Shown piece by piece: positions 36,142 through 48,845 of a stretch of 64,000 bases of DNA (positions are counted from its first letter, which is position 1; every line of letters begins with the position of its first letter). The DNA is taken from assembly GCA_036873755.1 (NCBI GenBank), contig JAVTVY010018791.1:17882-81881 (forward strand). The letters are read 5' to 3'. A program made the translations under genes and the position numbers. The notes below the pieces were generated by a model, which saw only the letters and a program-made list of their open reading frames with translations, was not told the origin of the DNA and did no database searches. The stretch comes from Hanleya hanleyi (taxonomy: Eukaryota; Mollusca; Polyplacophora; Lepidopleurida; Hanleyidae).

Positions 36142-36147
36142 ATAAAA
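36142..36147 (+). promoter_or_regulatory. Possible polyadenylation signal for the orphan gene
   Basis: aataaa about 270 bases after the stop of the 34578-35875 ORF. This is the first canonical hexamer noted downstream. Confidence 0.4.
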
Positions 36148-36584
36148 TCTAGAAATAATACAGCACATGTGTTCTCATATTCTTTCTCACAGTGACGCTA
36201 TATGAGGCTATACATTATGTAGAACATTATGGGAAAATGATAAGTCCACATGTATTTTTGTACAAGCAAAATCAATATATTGAAAGTTGGTTTCAAAGCC
36301 GCTCTCGATCATCAGACAATATCCAGCTTTGATTTAGTGGCGATCGAAACGAAATCTGTGGTTCTATATTCGCCGACCACGCTGAATCCAGCAGTCGATG
36401 TAGTCGAATTGTGTTACTTACCACAGACCAGATAGAGTAATTGTTACCAGCCATCACAGATAAAACTATATACAGTTGGGTCGAATACGATCGAGGAGGC
36501 ATCCCTTCTACACGTTAATTAATGGAAACATTCACTATTTGCATGACGAAAACGCATAACGTAAAACTTAGGAAAAAACCATTT

Positions 36585-36838
36585 TAACCTGGTGACATAT
36601 ATAGGCGAGTCGGCACAAAAACATTCCCAAATGATAACTTGAAAGAAGGTACCCACATACCAAATTTGGAAAGAATCCGTTATGATTTTCAAAAGATATT
36701 GTCCGGAGACTCAATTTTAACATGACCCCCAGGTGGCACCACCTATAAGCGGATTGGCACGAAAAACAATCCCAAGTGAGAACTTGAGTGAAGGCACCCA
36801 TATACCATTGATTTGGAAAGAATCATTTTAACTTTCCT
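36585..36838. repeat. Two ~125 bp diverged tandem repeats
   Basis: Both units run: cacctataagcg-like, (c)ggattggcac(a/g)aaaa, caatcccaa, acttga(g/a)tgaaggcaccca, tatacca, tttggaaagaatc. They start near 36590 and 36725. Confidence 0.7.
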
Positions 36839-37755
36839 TCAGGTCAAAAAAACAACAAAACAATCACATGATCTAGTTACCTAGCACTGAGATATTCTTG
36901 ATGTAATATATCTATGTCAGTGGTTTTTAAATCTGCAAGGCCACTGTCTCTGTGAAATTCATTTGTGGGAGAAAAAAATGTATTTAGATGTTCCAGGTCC
37001 TAAAATCACCGTACTGAACATGACTGAATGGCATGGCTGTATACCAGGCACTGAATTACTTTGGATGCAAATGACTTCAGAGGTCATATACTGAGCCATT
37101 GCCAGCCACTATTTTGATCCCCAGCAGTGACCTTACCATGTGCTATCTATGCAAATGAGAATACGGAAATTGGTACCCAAACAGACAACCATTTTACCAT
37201 AGGTCCAGATGGAAAATTTGCATATACGAGAAATTGTAGAAACTAGAGGTTCCGCTTTGACCCTTGAGTTGCCGCTCCGGCATGAAGCCTATGCTGGTTG
37301 TTTTTTTAAGCAAAAACATACGTCTCCCCCAACCTCCCACCTTGCCTTGAGTGAGCACATAATTTAAGGGAAAGTGCTATAAAATGAATGTACCAATAAG
37401 TATCCTAAACAAAGCTGCGCATCTAAAATTATTAATTACAAAGAGGCGATTTTCATTGTTGCATTAACCCAGTGAGGATTCGGGATTTATATAGCAATGA
37501 GTGGACTGCCGACATCTACAGCGTCCAACCAATGTGAAATACATGTAATTGTGAAGCATCAACTATTTCGAAACTGATCACATTATAGGAAAGATGCAAA
37601 ACATACAAGAGCCACACCTATAGTATACATGCTGTACCGTATAGAAGTTTCATGCATCTGCATTCAGTAGTTTCCAAGATATGGAGTGAACAAAAGTTGG
37701 ACAGACAGATAAGCACATTTTGCATGGACCCACGCAAGCACTAGCTCACACCAAA
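36839..37755. other. No gene; fragments of the satellite family
   Basis: Contains ggaaaatttgcatata and gaaattgtagaaac blocks near 37210, shared with 43310-43340, and cgtctcccccaac near 37322, shared with 43120-43150. It therefore belongs to the same composite repeat as the satellite that follows. Confidence 0.5.
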
Positions 37756-39534
37756 ACCTAATTAGATCATAAGGCCATTTCAGTGAAGCTTCCATCCAAG
37801 TTTGGTGAAATTTCATCCAGTAGTTCTCCACATACCTTGTAGACAAGAGTAGTCCTGTACATACATGTAACAAAGCTGGACATCAGAAACAGATGGATGC
37901 ACGCAAACAAACCAAAACCTAATCAGATGAGGAGGCCATCAAGATAAAGCTGCCATCCAAGTTCGGGGAAATTCCATCCAGTAGTTCTTCAGATATTTTA
38001 CAGACAAGGCTTGTCTATACATGTACAAGTAGACAGATGGATGAACACCAAACACGCGCGCACACCAAAACATAATAAGATGCGGAGGCCATTCCAGTAA
38101 AGATTCCATCCAAGTCTGGTGAAGTTCACCAGAGGCCATCACGATGAAGCTTCCATCGAAGTTCGGGGAAATTCCGTCCAGTAGTTCTCCAGATATCTTA
38201 CAGACAAGGCCTGTCTATACATGTATAAGTAGATGGACAGGCAGACAGACAACATACCCAGACGAACGCATGCATGCATACCGAAACCTAATCAGATGAG
38301 CCCATTGCAATGAAGCTTCCACCCAAGTTTGGCGAAATTCCGTGGGGTAGTTCTCCAGATATCTTGCAGACAAGGCTTGTATATACATGTACAAGTAGAT
38401 GGACGGATGGATGGACACGAATGAATGCTTGCATACACACACCAAAACCTAATCAGACGAGGGGCTATCCCAATGAAGCTTCCATCCAAGATTGGTGAAA
38501 TTCCGTCGAGTAGTTCTCCAGATATCTTGCAGACAAGGTCTGTATATACATGAACAATTAGATGGACGGACGGACAATGGACATGAATAAATGCACACAC
38601 ACACCCAAACATAATCAAATGAGGGGGCTATCCCAATGAACCTTCCATCCAAGTTTGGTGAAATTCTGTCCAGTAGTTATCAAGATATCTTGCAGACAAG
38701 CACTGTATACACATGTGCAAGTAGATGGAGGGAGGGACGGACACCGGACACGGATGAATGCACGCACACACACCAAAACCTAATCAAATGAGGGGGCTAT
38801 CCCAATAAAGCTTCCATCCAAGTTTGGTGAAATTCTGTCCAGTAGTTCTCAAGATATCTTGCAGACAAGGCCTGTATATACATGTACAAGTAGATGGACG
38901 GACGGACGGACACCGAACATGAACGAATGCACACACAAACCAAAACCTAATCAGACGAGAGGCTATCCAAGTTTGGTGAACTTCCGTCAAGTGGTTCTCC
39001 AGATATCTTGCAGACAAGACCTGTATATACATGTACAAGTAGATGAACGGACGGACGGACATCGGACACGGATGAACGCATGCACACACACCAAAACCTA
39101 ATCAAATGAGGGGGCTATCCCAATGAAGCTTCCGTCCAAGTTTGGTGAAATTCTGTCCAGTAGTTCTCAAGATATCTTGCAGACAAGGCCTGTATATACA
39201 TGTACAAGTAGATGGACGGGCGGACGGACATCGGCCACGGATGAACGCATGCACACACACCAAAATCTAATCAAATGAGGGGGCTATCCCAATGAAGCTT
39301 CCATCCAAGTTTGGTGAAATTCCGTCCAGTAGTTCTCAAGATATCTTGCAGACAAGGTCTGTATATACAAGTACAAGTAGATGGACGGACGGACGGACAC
39401 CGGACACGGATGAATGCACGCACACACACGAAAACCTAATCAAATGAGGGGGCTATCCCACTGAAGCTTTCATCCAAGTTTGATGAAATTCCGTCCAGTA
39501 GTTCTCAAGATATCTTGCAGACAAGGCCTGTATA
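37756..39534. repeat. Satellite array, unit ~165 bp, ~11 copies
   Basis: Unit blocks in order: ccaaaacctaatcagatgag, ggctatcccaatgaagcttc, catccaagtttggtgaaatt, ccgtccagtagttctc, agatatcttgcagacaaggc, ctgtatatacatgtacaagt, agatggacggacggac. Copies recur every ~160-175 bp, more uniform toward the right. ORFs here repeat the same peptide and are not genes. The array is split at 39534 by a transposon and continues at 42907. Confidence 0.92.
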
Positions 39535-42500
39535 CCCTTACTGTCCAGAAGTGTCACACTTCATGTGAAGTGTGCCTAGAAGTGCCACTGAAAAGGCACT
39601 TCAACAATAGAGAAAAATACTGGCACACTTCATAGGTACTTCATTAGAAAAAGGCAGTAGCCAAGGGACTCCTCAAAGACACTTCATGGGCTTTGTCAAT
39701 TTCATAGTAAAAAATGAGGGACTTCAGAAACACTTCTGAGACTTGGTTATTGTTCGGCATAATCCAAGGTACTCCTCAAAGACACTTCATGGACTTTGTC
39801 AGTTCTTCAGCAAAACTTGGGGGACTTCATGGACACCTCTGAGACTTAGTTATTGTTCAGCATAATCTAAGGTACTCCTCAAAGACACTTCTTGGACTTT
39901 GTCAGTTTTATAGCATAACTTGGGGGACTTCCCCTTGAAAAAAAGGTATAGGATCCTATCAGGTTCTGAAAAGTCTGAAAAATCCAATAAGATTCAATCC
40001 AATAGGATTTCTAGATTATTGGAATTTTCCCACTTGTAACTTTTACAGTAACATAACATTATAACATTACATAACATTATTGTAGTTATAGAACTACATG
40101 CATACAGTTCCAATGATCTTAATTAGCTCTGGGAATATCCCAGCTTAAAGTTGGCTGATTTGATTTCACTCAGTGACATCAAATCTCATTTCCATGAAAC
40201 CACTAAACATCAGATTTGTACTTCACAGTTCAAAATAGCTGCAACTGTGTAAAATATTCACATGTGGTTACTGACATTACTCAGAACTGTGAAAACTTTT
40301 TTGGATCTTTGACAGTGATCTGTATCATGGGTTCCCATTTGAATAAAATAAATATATTAATAATATTAGTCTCTCACATATTAGTGTTATCAAAATAGTA
40401 TCATATTAGATGATTAAATCTTGTTGAATTCAGATTTTATAATCAGTCCAAATCCATGATTTTATAGTAAAATTGGACAAAATGGGAAAATATTTTAAAA
40501 GAATCAGTTCTAACATAATGTCAGCAACAAAAAATGCCCATTAAAGAATACTTTATATTATCTTCTTCATTATTATCAATTGTTTAAATATAATATATAT
40601 ATAATTTCTGTTTCTGATAGTCTTTCCTTTTAAATGTCTCAAATGGGTGGAGTTATCTGCCCTTGAAAATTTAATTGACCGCCACCATCAACAACAACAA
40701 CAATGGCTGACCTAAGTGCACAAGTGCAAAAGTGAGAAGGATTTGTTCATGTTTAAGCTAGAAGTATGGAGGTTTGAAGAACTGTATTGCAGATGGTGAT
40801 GAGTGCAGCTAATGATATGGTAAGTAAATTATAAATATAACTATAATTCCTCTTTTTTCAAAACTTAATAAGCAAAGAACTGAACTGAAATGTACTTCAC
40901 CTTATAATTGCAGTCAAATTTAGTGGGTCATATAGCATGGCTTTCACAAAGAAATATCCATATCTCTGTCTCACTATCACTTTCAGATCTACCCAGGTTG
41001 ATCAAGGCAGTGTATTGTTATGAGTGTGTGAATTGTCAGCTTGGAAACCCCAGGCTTGGGGACCTCATATGAAGATTGGCATGCACCCCTGCAGAGGAAA
41101 TCCCCTGAGGGTGAGATATTTTTATCACAAAACTGCTTGTATATACTTCCTGTTCATGTCAAAACAGGGGGATTTAACTGATAGTTCTAAATAAATTATC
41201 TTGTTGTTTTGAACTGTTTATTGATTTATAAAATGTATTGATTTTTGTTCCTTCCACAAGATTAGAGAATATTTCCATACTAAATTGTTAACAAAATGGT
41301 AAAGAAATATGTTTTAAAATATATTGATAATAAAATGTTAGCATAACCTATTTTTAGCTGTAATCAGAAAAAGTATAATCATGCTATGATTAGACTTTCA
41401 ATCATTATAACAGGCTATATTTTCCTTGTTTATTGATTGCATATTTCATATATCAAAGCTAAGGATCTTCACATACTTCAATTGTACATTCCTACCCACA
41501 TCTGGAGAAATGAGAACATTTCAAAAAAAATTTAATACAATTTATAGTTAATAAGCATTTATTTGTCATTTGAAAACCAGTATGGAGATTTAGTTGAACC
41601 AGAAATTAACAAAGAAACATTATAAAAATTCACGTGATTGTTTCACTTCAATTTTAATGGCTTCTTACATTGTATATACTTTAATATTCAAGAATACAGC
41701 TGCTACAAGGAACTCGGCTCACTTCAAGCAGCCAATCGACGGACAGGAACTTTAATTTGCACACCTAGGTATGGTTGATGTGTGGTTGATATCTTCATAG
41801 TGTATATTGGTTAGAACGTCACACAAACTGTTTATCTCCCTAGTTGTATATTATGGAGTACTAAAGAAAGGATAATAGACATCTTTACCAATCTTTTGTA
41901 AATCGTACGGATGTGTTTCATTCTTTACCCTTTATGGTAGTCAGCCTATTCAATCATCCTGAGTGTATTAAAAAAAAAAGAACTGGATTGCATGTCATAC
42001 GGAACCATATATACAACTGATCAGGTTTTAATTATATGCATGTATTTCTCGCAACAGGTCAAGAAGTCGACAATTCAGACTGGTGGGTTTCAGCAAAGGT
42101 TGGATTACATCCAAGTGGACCTCCGGGCAACTAAAGTAAACTATCCTTCGAAAGATCTGCTGCTTCAAGTTCAAGTTGGATAAGAAGACTGTCACCCTTG
42201 AATAATAATAATACTAATACTGCAATAAATTCTCATACCAAAGACTGCATGTAAATATATACATAGTACTATGTTGTATGTTGTCTCAAGGATTTGTGCT
42301 AGCGGTTATATAAACTACACGTTTCTTGTTAAGAATCACCAGGTTTATTGTAAATATTTTATGATGTACTGTTTTGTCCCACTCCCCGTGCTTTCTCTAA
42401 ATAAAGCGTTCTGTGCTCAAATATATATTTGTGTCTTCTTTTCTGGGAAAGTAAATATCTCGTGGCTATATATACATACCTTTCATTACACGAATTTGCT

Positions 42501-42906
42501 ATGATATTAATAAGGTACTTCAAGAGCACTTCAGAAGTGCATATGAAAGGTATCCTTCTGTAGAAGTGTGGATGAAGTGCCTTGCCATATAAGGACATTG
42601 AATTACCTCATATATTCTAATTAGGTACTTCAAGAGCACTTCAGAAGTGCCTTTGAAGGTTACCCTTCTGTGGAAGGGTGGATGAAGTGCCTTTGCAGTA
42701 CTTAATTAACATATTTGAGGCACACTTCAAAAGTACTTCCAAGTGACTTCATTGTGACTTCAATGCCCTTATATGGCATTGCCACAAAACAATACCCACA
42801 CTGCAAGCACACTTCTGACTCTGAGCGTAGCACTTCAAGGTTAAAATGTGGCCACACTTTAAAGTTACTTCAAAGTTACTTCAAAGACACTTCTGGACAG
42901 TAAGGG
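39535..42906. mobile_element. TA-flanked DNA transposon, 3,372 bp, no transposase
   Basis: The left end cccttactgtccagaagtgt and right end acttctggacagtaaggg are inverted repeats. TA lies on each side (39533-39534 and 42907-42908), and removing the element with one TA restores the satellite unit. Subterminal regions hold repeats: three ~102 bp units with ctcctcaaagacacttc at 39660-39925, and two units with ggtacttcaagagcacttca at 42510-42700. TA duplication fits Tc1/mariner-pogo-like families. The interior (40-42.5 kb) is AT-rich and no ORF over 80 codons or DDE domain is seen, so it is non-autonomous. Confidence 0.9.
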
Positions 42907-43085
42907 TACGCATGTACAAGTAGATGGAGGGAGGGACGGACACCGGACACGGATGAATGCACGCACACACACCAAAACCCAATCAAATGAGGGGGCTATC
43001 CCAATAAAGCTTCCATCCAAGTTTGGTGAAATTCCATCCAGTAGTTCTCAAGATATCTTGCAGACAAGGCAAGGGGACGGACAGA
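42907..43085. repeat. Continuation of the ~165 bp satellite
   Basis: One more unit (acatgtacaagtagatgg to agatatcttgcagacaaggc) interrupted from the main array by the transposon. Confidence 0.9.
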
Positions 43086-43119
43086 CATCCATCCATCCAT
43101 CCAGACAGCACAAACACTA

Positions 43120-43475
43120 GATGTCTCCCCCCAACATAGTTGGGGGAGACATAAAAATACAAGTATCCAGTTTCGGACAGAGCTGAAAAACAATAGGTTT
43201 AAAAATAATAGGCTTCTTCTCCTAGACAGGAGCAATACGCACACCAAATTTGAAGTTGATTGACGAAGGCAATCGGAAGTTACCCGACGGAAAAGATTGA
43301 ACAAAAGGAAAATTTGCATATAAAGGAAATTGTAGATAAAAACCCAGTTCCCAGCTTCGGACAGAGCTGAAAAACAATAGATGTCTTCCAGTAGACAGGA
43401 GCAATATGCACCACAAAGTTGAAGTTGATTAACGAAGGCATTCAAAAGTTATCCGACGGAAAAGAAAAGTGAGAA
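43120..43475. repeat. Palindrome and two ~180 bp direct repeats
   Basis: A short palindrome ctcccccc(c)aacatagttgggggag at about 43126-43150 is followed by two copies of a ~180 bp unit with the blocks ttcggacagagctgaaaaac, gacaggagcaata, gaagttgatt and acgaaggca (starting near 43163 and 43350). Confidence 0.75.
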
Positions 43476-44735
43476 AAAGAAGAAGCGGAAGAAAAAAGAA
43501 ACGGACAAACACATGAGGCATCCCTAGGGACGCCGAACTGTATTTTCAGGAAGGTTTGGGGAACGAATAGAGCGTTGACCATACCCAGCTAGTTAGATGG
43601 TAGCGTCAAATCTTTGCCATTATCTTTGTTTTCGAATCCTTCCTGGACGTGGCACTGGGGAGTCTACATCCCTAACATCTGTGATTATCTTGATCAAGCT
43701 TCAATCAGCTCGACCCCCCAAACTGTTTTCTCTTGAATTTCACCATGAACCTTTACTCTCCTAGTCCTGCAAAAATATTTCTCCCGGTATACAGCCATCA
43801 CATTTGCAGATAGGTGATTGAATTTATCAGTTACAGTGTTGCGTTGACCATGTGTTGGGTAGGTTTGCTGCAAGGCTTCTTTCGATTCCATTAAAAAAAA
43901 AATCTGTGAAACCCTATTGTAAAAACATCGGCATATCACCAAGACAATACATGCAGAGTGTGTTCTGAAGTCATTTTATGGTATCGAAAAGTTTTTATTT
44001 TCATTGAAAAAGTGCTTGGTATCATTGGCGTGATTCTGTGTTCAAGAGCACAATCTCAGGCTTCAAATCTATCGATGCCTCAGATTTGGAACATATAGGT
44101 CTATTCGAACATAGTACAGAATTCACTAATCCATCCATACCTATATCTGTGTCGTCCGCTGTATCATGTGTGTGCATGGTACAACCCACTTCGATAATAT
44201 TGAACTGTCGACGGCCATCAATTCCGCGCATTCAAAGAGGCCTGTGTGAAAATACAGGACAGCCGGATACCCAGCAACAAATTTCCGGCTGGTGAAAGCG
44301 GCAGTACCGTTCTCCGACCAGAAGCTGCATACTCCCTTTGTGGTCATTGTGACATTTTATTAGCAAAGTTTTGCTAGTGATATGTGTGGGGAAGAGGGGG
44401 GGGGGGGGTATTCCGAAGATATTTTTGCATCGTTATCGCATCACAAACAATGACCTTAACCTTGACTACAATGTAAACGTTCTTAATGTTTGCCTTCTTG
44501 ATCTTGAAGAGGAACCAAAACGTCTCACTGGAAACAGGGAAACGGCTGGGGGCATTTGGCATGCCAAGGATAACATACACCGGGGGTGAAATTTCTAGGG
44601 AAGTCGTCAGGGAAACGGCCTATTTTACAGAAGGAAAGAGTTTGTCTCTATCCATAATGAACCCAAATCAACAAATCAACAAGCTTTATGGAGGCAAACA
44701 TGCTTAAACTTTGCTCCTTGTAAAAGTGATCGGGT
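43476..44735. other. No gene assigned
   Basis: Minus-strand frames 44141-44347 and 44022-44231 overlap and would make one ~110-residue reading with a frameshift, but I recognise no domain. A G11 run is near 44396. Confidence 0.35.
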
Positions 44736-45300
44736 AATGATCTGCCATGCCTCATGTTAATGACCTGCCATGCCTCATGTTAATTACCTCCCTTACATGT
44801 GTTGTAATACCCCATGTTAATGACCTGCCATGCCTCATGTTAATGACCTGCCATGCCTCATGTTAATGACCTGCCATGCCTCGTGTTAATGACCTACCAT
44901 ACTCATGTTAATGACCTGCCATGCATCATGTTAATGACCTGCCATGCCTCATGTTAATGACCTGCCATGTCTCATGTTAATGACCTGCCATGCCTCATGT
45001 TAATGACCTTTCATGCCTCATGTTAATGACCTACCATGTCTCATGTTAATAACCTCCATGCCTCATGTTAATGACCTGCCATGCCTCATGTTAATAACCT
45101 GCCATGCCTCATGTTAATGGCCGGCCATGTCTCATGTTAATGACCTGCCATGCCTCATGTTAATGACCGGCCATGCCTCATGTTAATGACATGGCATGTC
45201 TCATGTTAATGGCCTGCCATGCCTCATGTTAATGACATGCCATGTCTCATGTTAATGACCTGCCATACCCCATGTGAACGATCTGTGGTGCCCCATGTTC
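44736..45300. repeat. 23 bp minisatellite, ~24 copies
   Basis: The unit is close to ttaatgacctgccatgcctca + tg, head to tail, with scattered substitutions and a few one-base gaps. Units abut without unique spacers. Confidence 0.95.
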
Positions 45301-45921
45301 CCAAACTATTTAAGTCTCCATAATAATGAGAGTCTGTATATCCCGAAGCAATACACATTCAATTAATGTGTCCTATTCGTTTTTCTGTGAAATGAAGAAG
45401 AACGTGTACAGGGTTGGACCATTCACTCACTTGTGTCTGTTTATATATCTGTCGAAATTAGATTTGACTGGGTTAGCGCAGATGGGTTGGTCTGGAGAAA
45501 AGGTTACCGATGACCGACGAATCTCGCTCTGTGGACAGGCAGGTGTTCTTTTCTTCCAGTCAAACTCTTCACATATCATAGCAAGCCAGTGTATCGATCA
45601 TGCTTCGCGGTCGATTCGCAGTCATGGTTAGCTGATCATAGGAGGTCTGGACATAAATAGTTCGAGGGGTTTCATTTAAATCGACTCAAGCAGCAGGACC
45701 AGACTTGTTTGAATTCGATCGCTGACCAAAGTGCTTTTGATCTCAGACTGAAACCACCACTGGATGCCAAAGCAAAATCGTAGTTGATATCGGCATGCTA
45801 GGGAATGATATACTAGTATACGCAGAGGATTTAGATTTACCTGGACATATGAATATGTGTGAAAAGGGGCATACATATGAGGAACTAGGGGCAAGGAGTA
45901 TCAACTACACAATGTACTTAC
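45301..45921. other. No gene recognised
   Basis: Intron-like sequence downstream of the CBM14 exon. A plus-strand frame 45326-45631 has no recognisable domain. Confidence 0.4.
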
Positions 45922-46164
45922 TTGAACTTCTGCTCGTATTTCCCGGACACCTATTTGATGGGTAGAGCGGATCACAGATTCCTTTATTATACACATTTTT
46001 ATCGTCCACACAAACTTTAGCTCGGTGATGCCAGGCTGTACCCAGAGGACACGTGAGACGGACGAGCCTTTGACGACTGGCGCAGACATAGTAGCTCCGA
46101 CAGTCACTCGGGTCAATGTATCGCGCCCCATCCTCGCAAGGCAGGGTAACATCTTCGCATGGCC
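45922..46164 (-). CDS. Chitin-binding type-2 (CBM14/peritrophin-A) exon
   Basis: 243 bp exon with acceptor tttatttcag|gg and donor gttcaa|gtaagt, phase 1 at both ends, so it is a symmetric module exon. The domain reads CEDGARYIDPSDCRSYYVC, then a loop, LTCPLGTAWHHRAKVC and two more cysteines. This is the CBM14 pattern (aromatic/Asp-Pro before Cys, YY-x-C, CP-x-G-x-x-(F/W)) that binds chitin or other extracellular polysaccharides. It ends with a Ser-rich linker (NTSRSSS). It must belong to a larger secreted or membrane gene on the minus strand. The transmembrane exon at 24237-24408 is the next phase-compatible exon I see. Confidence 0.85.
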
Positions 46165-46519
46165 CTGAAATAAACGACAAACCGTTAATATTAATAGGTG
46201 TTTCCACTATCATTATAACGAATAAATATCTTAAACTATGGTAGTCACAAAACATAGCTGAGTCTTGACAATTTAAGAATTTTATGCCATAACAATTACT
46301 GCTTCGATCCAATTGTCAACGCGGCCATGGCCGAACATCCTTGTAAATTAAATAAAAAATGCATCTCACAAAGATGACTATCGTACAAAATTACGCAGGG
46401 GACAATGTCAGACGTGCAAGAGACCCAGGCCTTCGTTCGCCATGGAATTTCTGAAACACCTTTGAATGTTTGTCTCATATTTCTGTGTAGGTCGAATAAT
46501 TCTCAGAGCTGTGTATTCT

Positions 46520-48045
46520 TACATCCTCAATTCTAAAAAAATGAAATGTCCTAAACATAATTGTTTTTAATGTAACGGCAAGGGAAAATATATTTGTAAA
46601 TTCTAGCTCGATTGCGTTATGATTACAGTTATGACATGAAATTGAAATCCGCAGCATGTGCTATTTCTTGAAAAGGGGTCTAAATCGAGTCAGTTAAACA
46701 CACATTTAGGCACGAAGGGCCCCGTGGATCAAAACGCCATTTAGGGGAAGGTGGGGCAAAACGGAACATTTATGGATTAATTCCTGGCCACAATCTGTGA
46801 AATCATTATCTTAGGTCTCGCATGCCAAAATATGTTTTTAATTTTGAGGAGACGGCAACAGCGACAAAAATTAGGACAAACAAATAAAATAGAACCCTTC
46901 TGATCTTATAGAAGCCGTGTATCCGGACAGCAAATATTTTCCCATGTCTGGCACACCAACATTTCATGTTAGAAATATAAAAAAAAAATACTGCAACATT
47001 CCATTTTTATGTCTGACCCAAAAGTTGAAAATATGCTATTCGGGGCAAAAGGGAATCAACCCTAGCGTGGCATAATGGAGCAGAGTTCCGTTTTGCCCCT
47101 TATGGCCGATCCCTAGGTTAAAGTTATACCAAATTCTTGCGCATGCGCAGTGATCAAGAAAACTTTTTTTTTCAATTTCCGGGTGCCAAGGAATACAAAT
47201 TGTTTTGTCAAATTTTATCAGATTTATCCATTAATCGGGTTAAGGGTAGAAAATAATAACTTAATAATAACTAATAATAATATTATTCAAACTCAAAGGA
47301 TATAAACAATAAAATATAGCTGTTTTGGACTGTTAAAATGACTTTAGGACGCCATATTCAACACTTTTTCATTTTCCGCCGACTTTTCGACCCATTGGCA
47401 AATATATATGCACCTAGCCTATCCATCTTACTCATACGATTCAATCACGTTTGATGGTAAATAGCCAAATTATGGCGAGTAACTAGGCGGGTGATTTGCT
47501 AAGAATATCGTAAGATTAACATTGTTTCCTATTGGGGCAAAACGGAACACAGGTGGTCCATTTTGCTCCACATGGTGTTCCGTTTTGCCCTAACCAGTGG
47601 GGAAAATCGGACCAGCAATCGAAAATTTTGCTTTCCCTATAAACTAAAAAGTACCTGGATAAACAGTATTTTGTCGGTTTAATTTTAAATACTGAGTGTG
47701 TACCTTTAAAATCCACCTGTTGGCATATCATGGTCATACTATATAGTATCAAAGTTAGGGATTCCGTTTTGCCCCACCTTCCCCTAACCTAGTGATGTGC
47801 GGCGACATTATATCTCTTTTGCTGAAAATCGTTTTGGTCCAATGGGGCCTTCGTGACTAAATGTGTGTTTAAATGACTCGATTAGAACTTTTTTCACGAA
47901 ATAGCACATGCTGCGGATTTCAGTTTCATGTCATAACTATAATTATAACGCAACTGAGCTAGAACTTATTGTGTACATATATTTCTCTTGTCGTTGCATT
48001 AAAAAACAGTTAATTTTAGGACACTTTATGTTTTTCGATTTCAAC
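46520..48045. mobile_element. Old inverted-repeat element split by a MITE
   Basis: Arms 46520-46741 and 47787-48045 are inverted copies at roughly four bases in five. Shared blocks are aaatagcacatgctgcggat, tcatgtcataact, and ccttcgtg(a/c)ctaaatgtgtgttta. The centre holds the younger MITE of 46744-47784. The ORFs MLRISISCHN and MLRISVSCHN on opposite strands are mirror images of the arms. Confidence 0.8.
46744..47784. mobile_element. TA-flanked MITE, 1,041 bp, 'ggggcaaaacgg' ends
   Basis: The left end ggggaaggtggggcaaaacg and the right end cgttttgccccaccttcccc are perfect inverted repeats, flanked by TA on both sides (46742-46743 and 47785-47786). More copies of ggggcaaaacggaaca and its complement lie inside (about 47090 and 47535-47595). 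TA targets fit Tc1/mariner-pogo families. No transposase. Confidence 0.9.
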
Positions 48046-48845
48046 CGCACCACGTATAGGCCAAAATGCCGCGTTAACGTACCATCTCCTTAGCTCCTAA
48101 AATAAGAGTTAAAATTTACACTCGTGTTGTTCACATACATTAAAACCCTAAAGGGTGTTAACTTATAGAGGAGTTAAATTCGAGTTAAATGTAGATTTTT
48201 GTAAAACAGCATTTTTTGTGCCTCAAAAAAAAAATAATAATAATGTCACACTTCAAGATTCAGGTTTAAAGCCAGAACTGTCCCTATTTGTGAAATTTAG
48301 CACTTCATTTTTTCAGTGAGTATGTGAAACACGAATTGCACTCAGGGTTACATTCATGGCGTGTGTGGTTGTACCCTAAAAGATCGCCATCCAAATCCTT
48401 TGTTGAAGGTCTTCAGATTTCTCGTGCAAGCGAGATCATCTGCCGCGAGATTTATACCGTGCATCCAACTCGTCATAGATTGTACGCGATCGACCTTCGC
48501 TGTATGTCCTGGTATGTTACAACGCGTCACTGTGTAAATTTACCCCATAACAGATTTGTTTTCCGTCCGAATTATAGGATATCATAGATAAATCTTTTCG
48601 TATTGGTTCAACCTACTTTCGAGGAGAAAGCAAAATAAGCTTAAAGCTTTAAGATCTTTAATGTTCGACTATGAGTTCCAGTGATTCGGAACGTCTAAAA
48701 TTTTCACATCTCTGTAATAGTATTTGTTGTGTGTTATTCATCTAAATGGCACAAGAGGCCCAAGGACAACTTCGGAGATTCCATCTCTCAGTCCGCCACT
48801 CTGTCGATCAACCCATCCATCCATACATTCATCAGTCTAAGAAAG
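48046..48845. other. No gene recognised
   Basis: AT-rich. A plus-strand 87-codon frame at 48324-48587 has no recognisable domain. Confidence 0.4.

Noticed and set aside
38215..39101. ORFs of 60-108 codons with repeated peptides in the satellite.
   Set aside because: They are translations of the repeat unit and change frame with unit length.
44736..45300. Regular direct repeats that could be mistaken for a CRISPR array.
   Set aside because: Units abut without unique spacers, and the DNA is eukaryotic.
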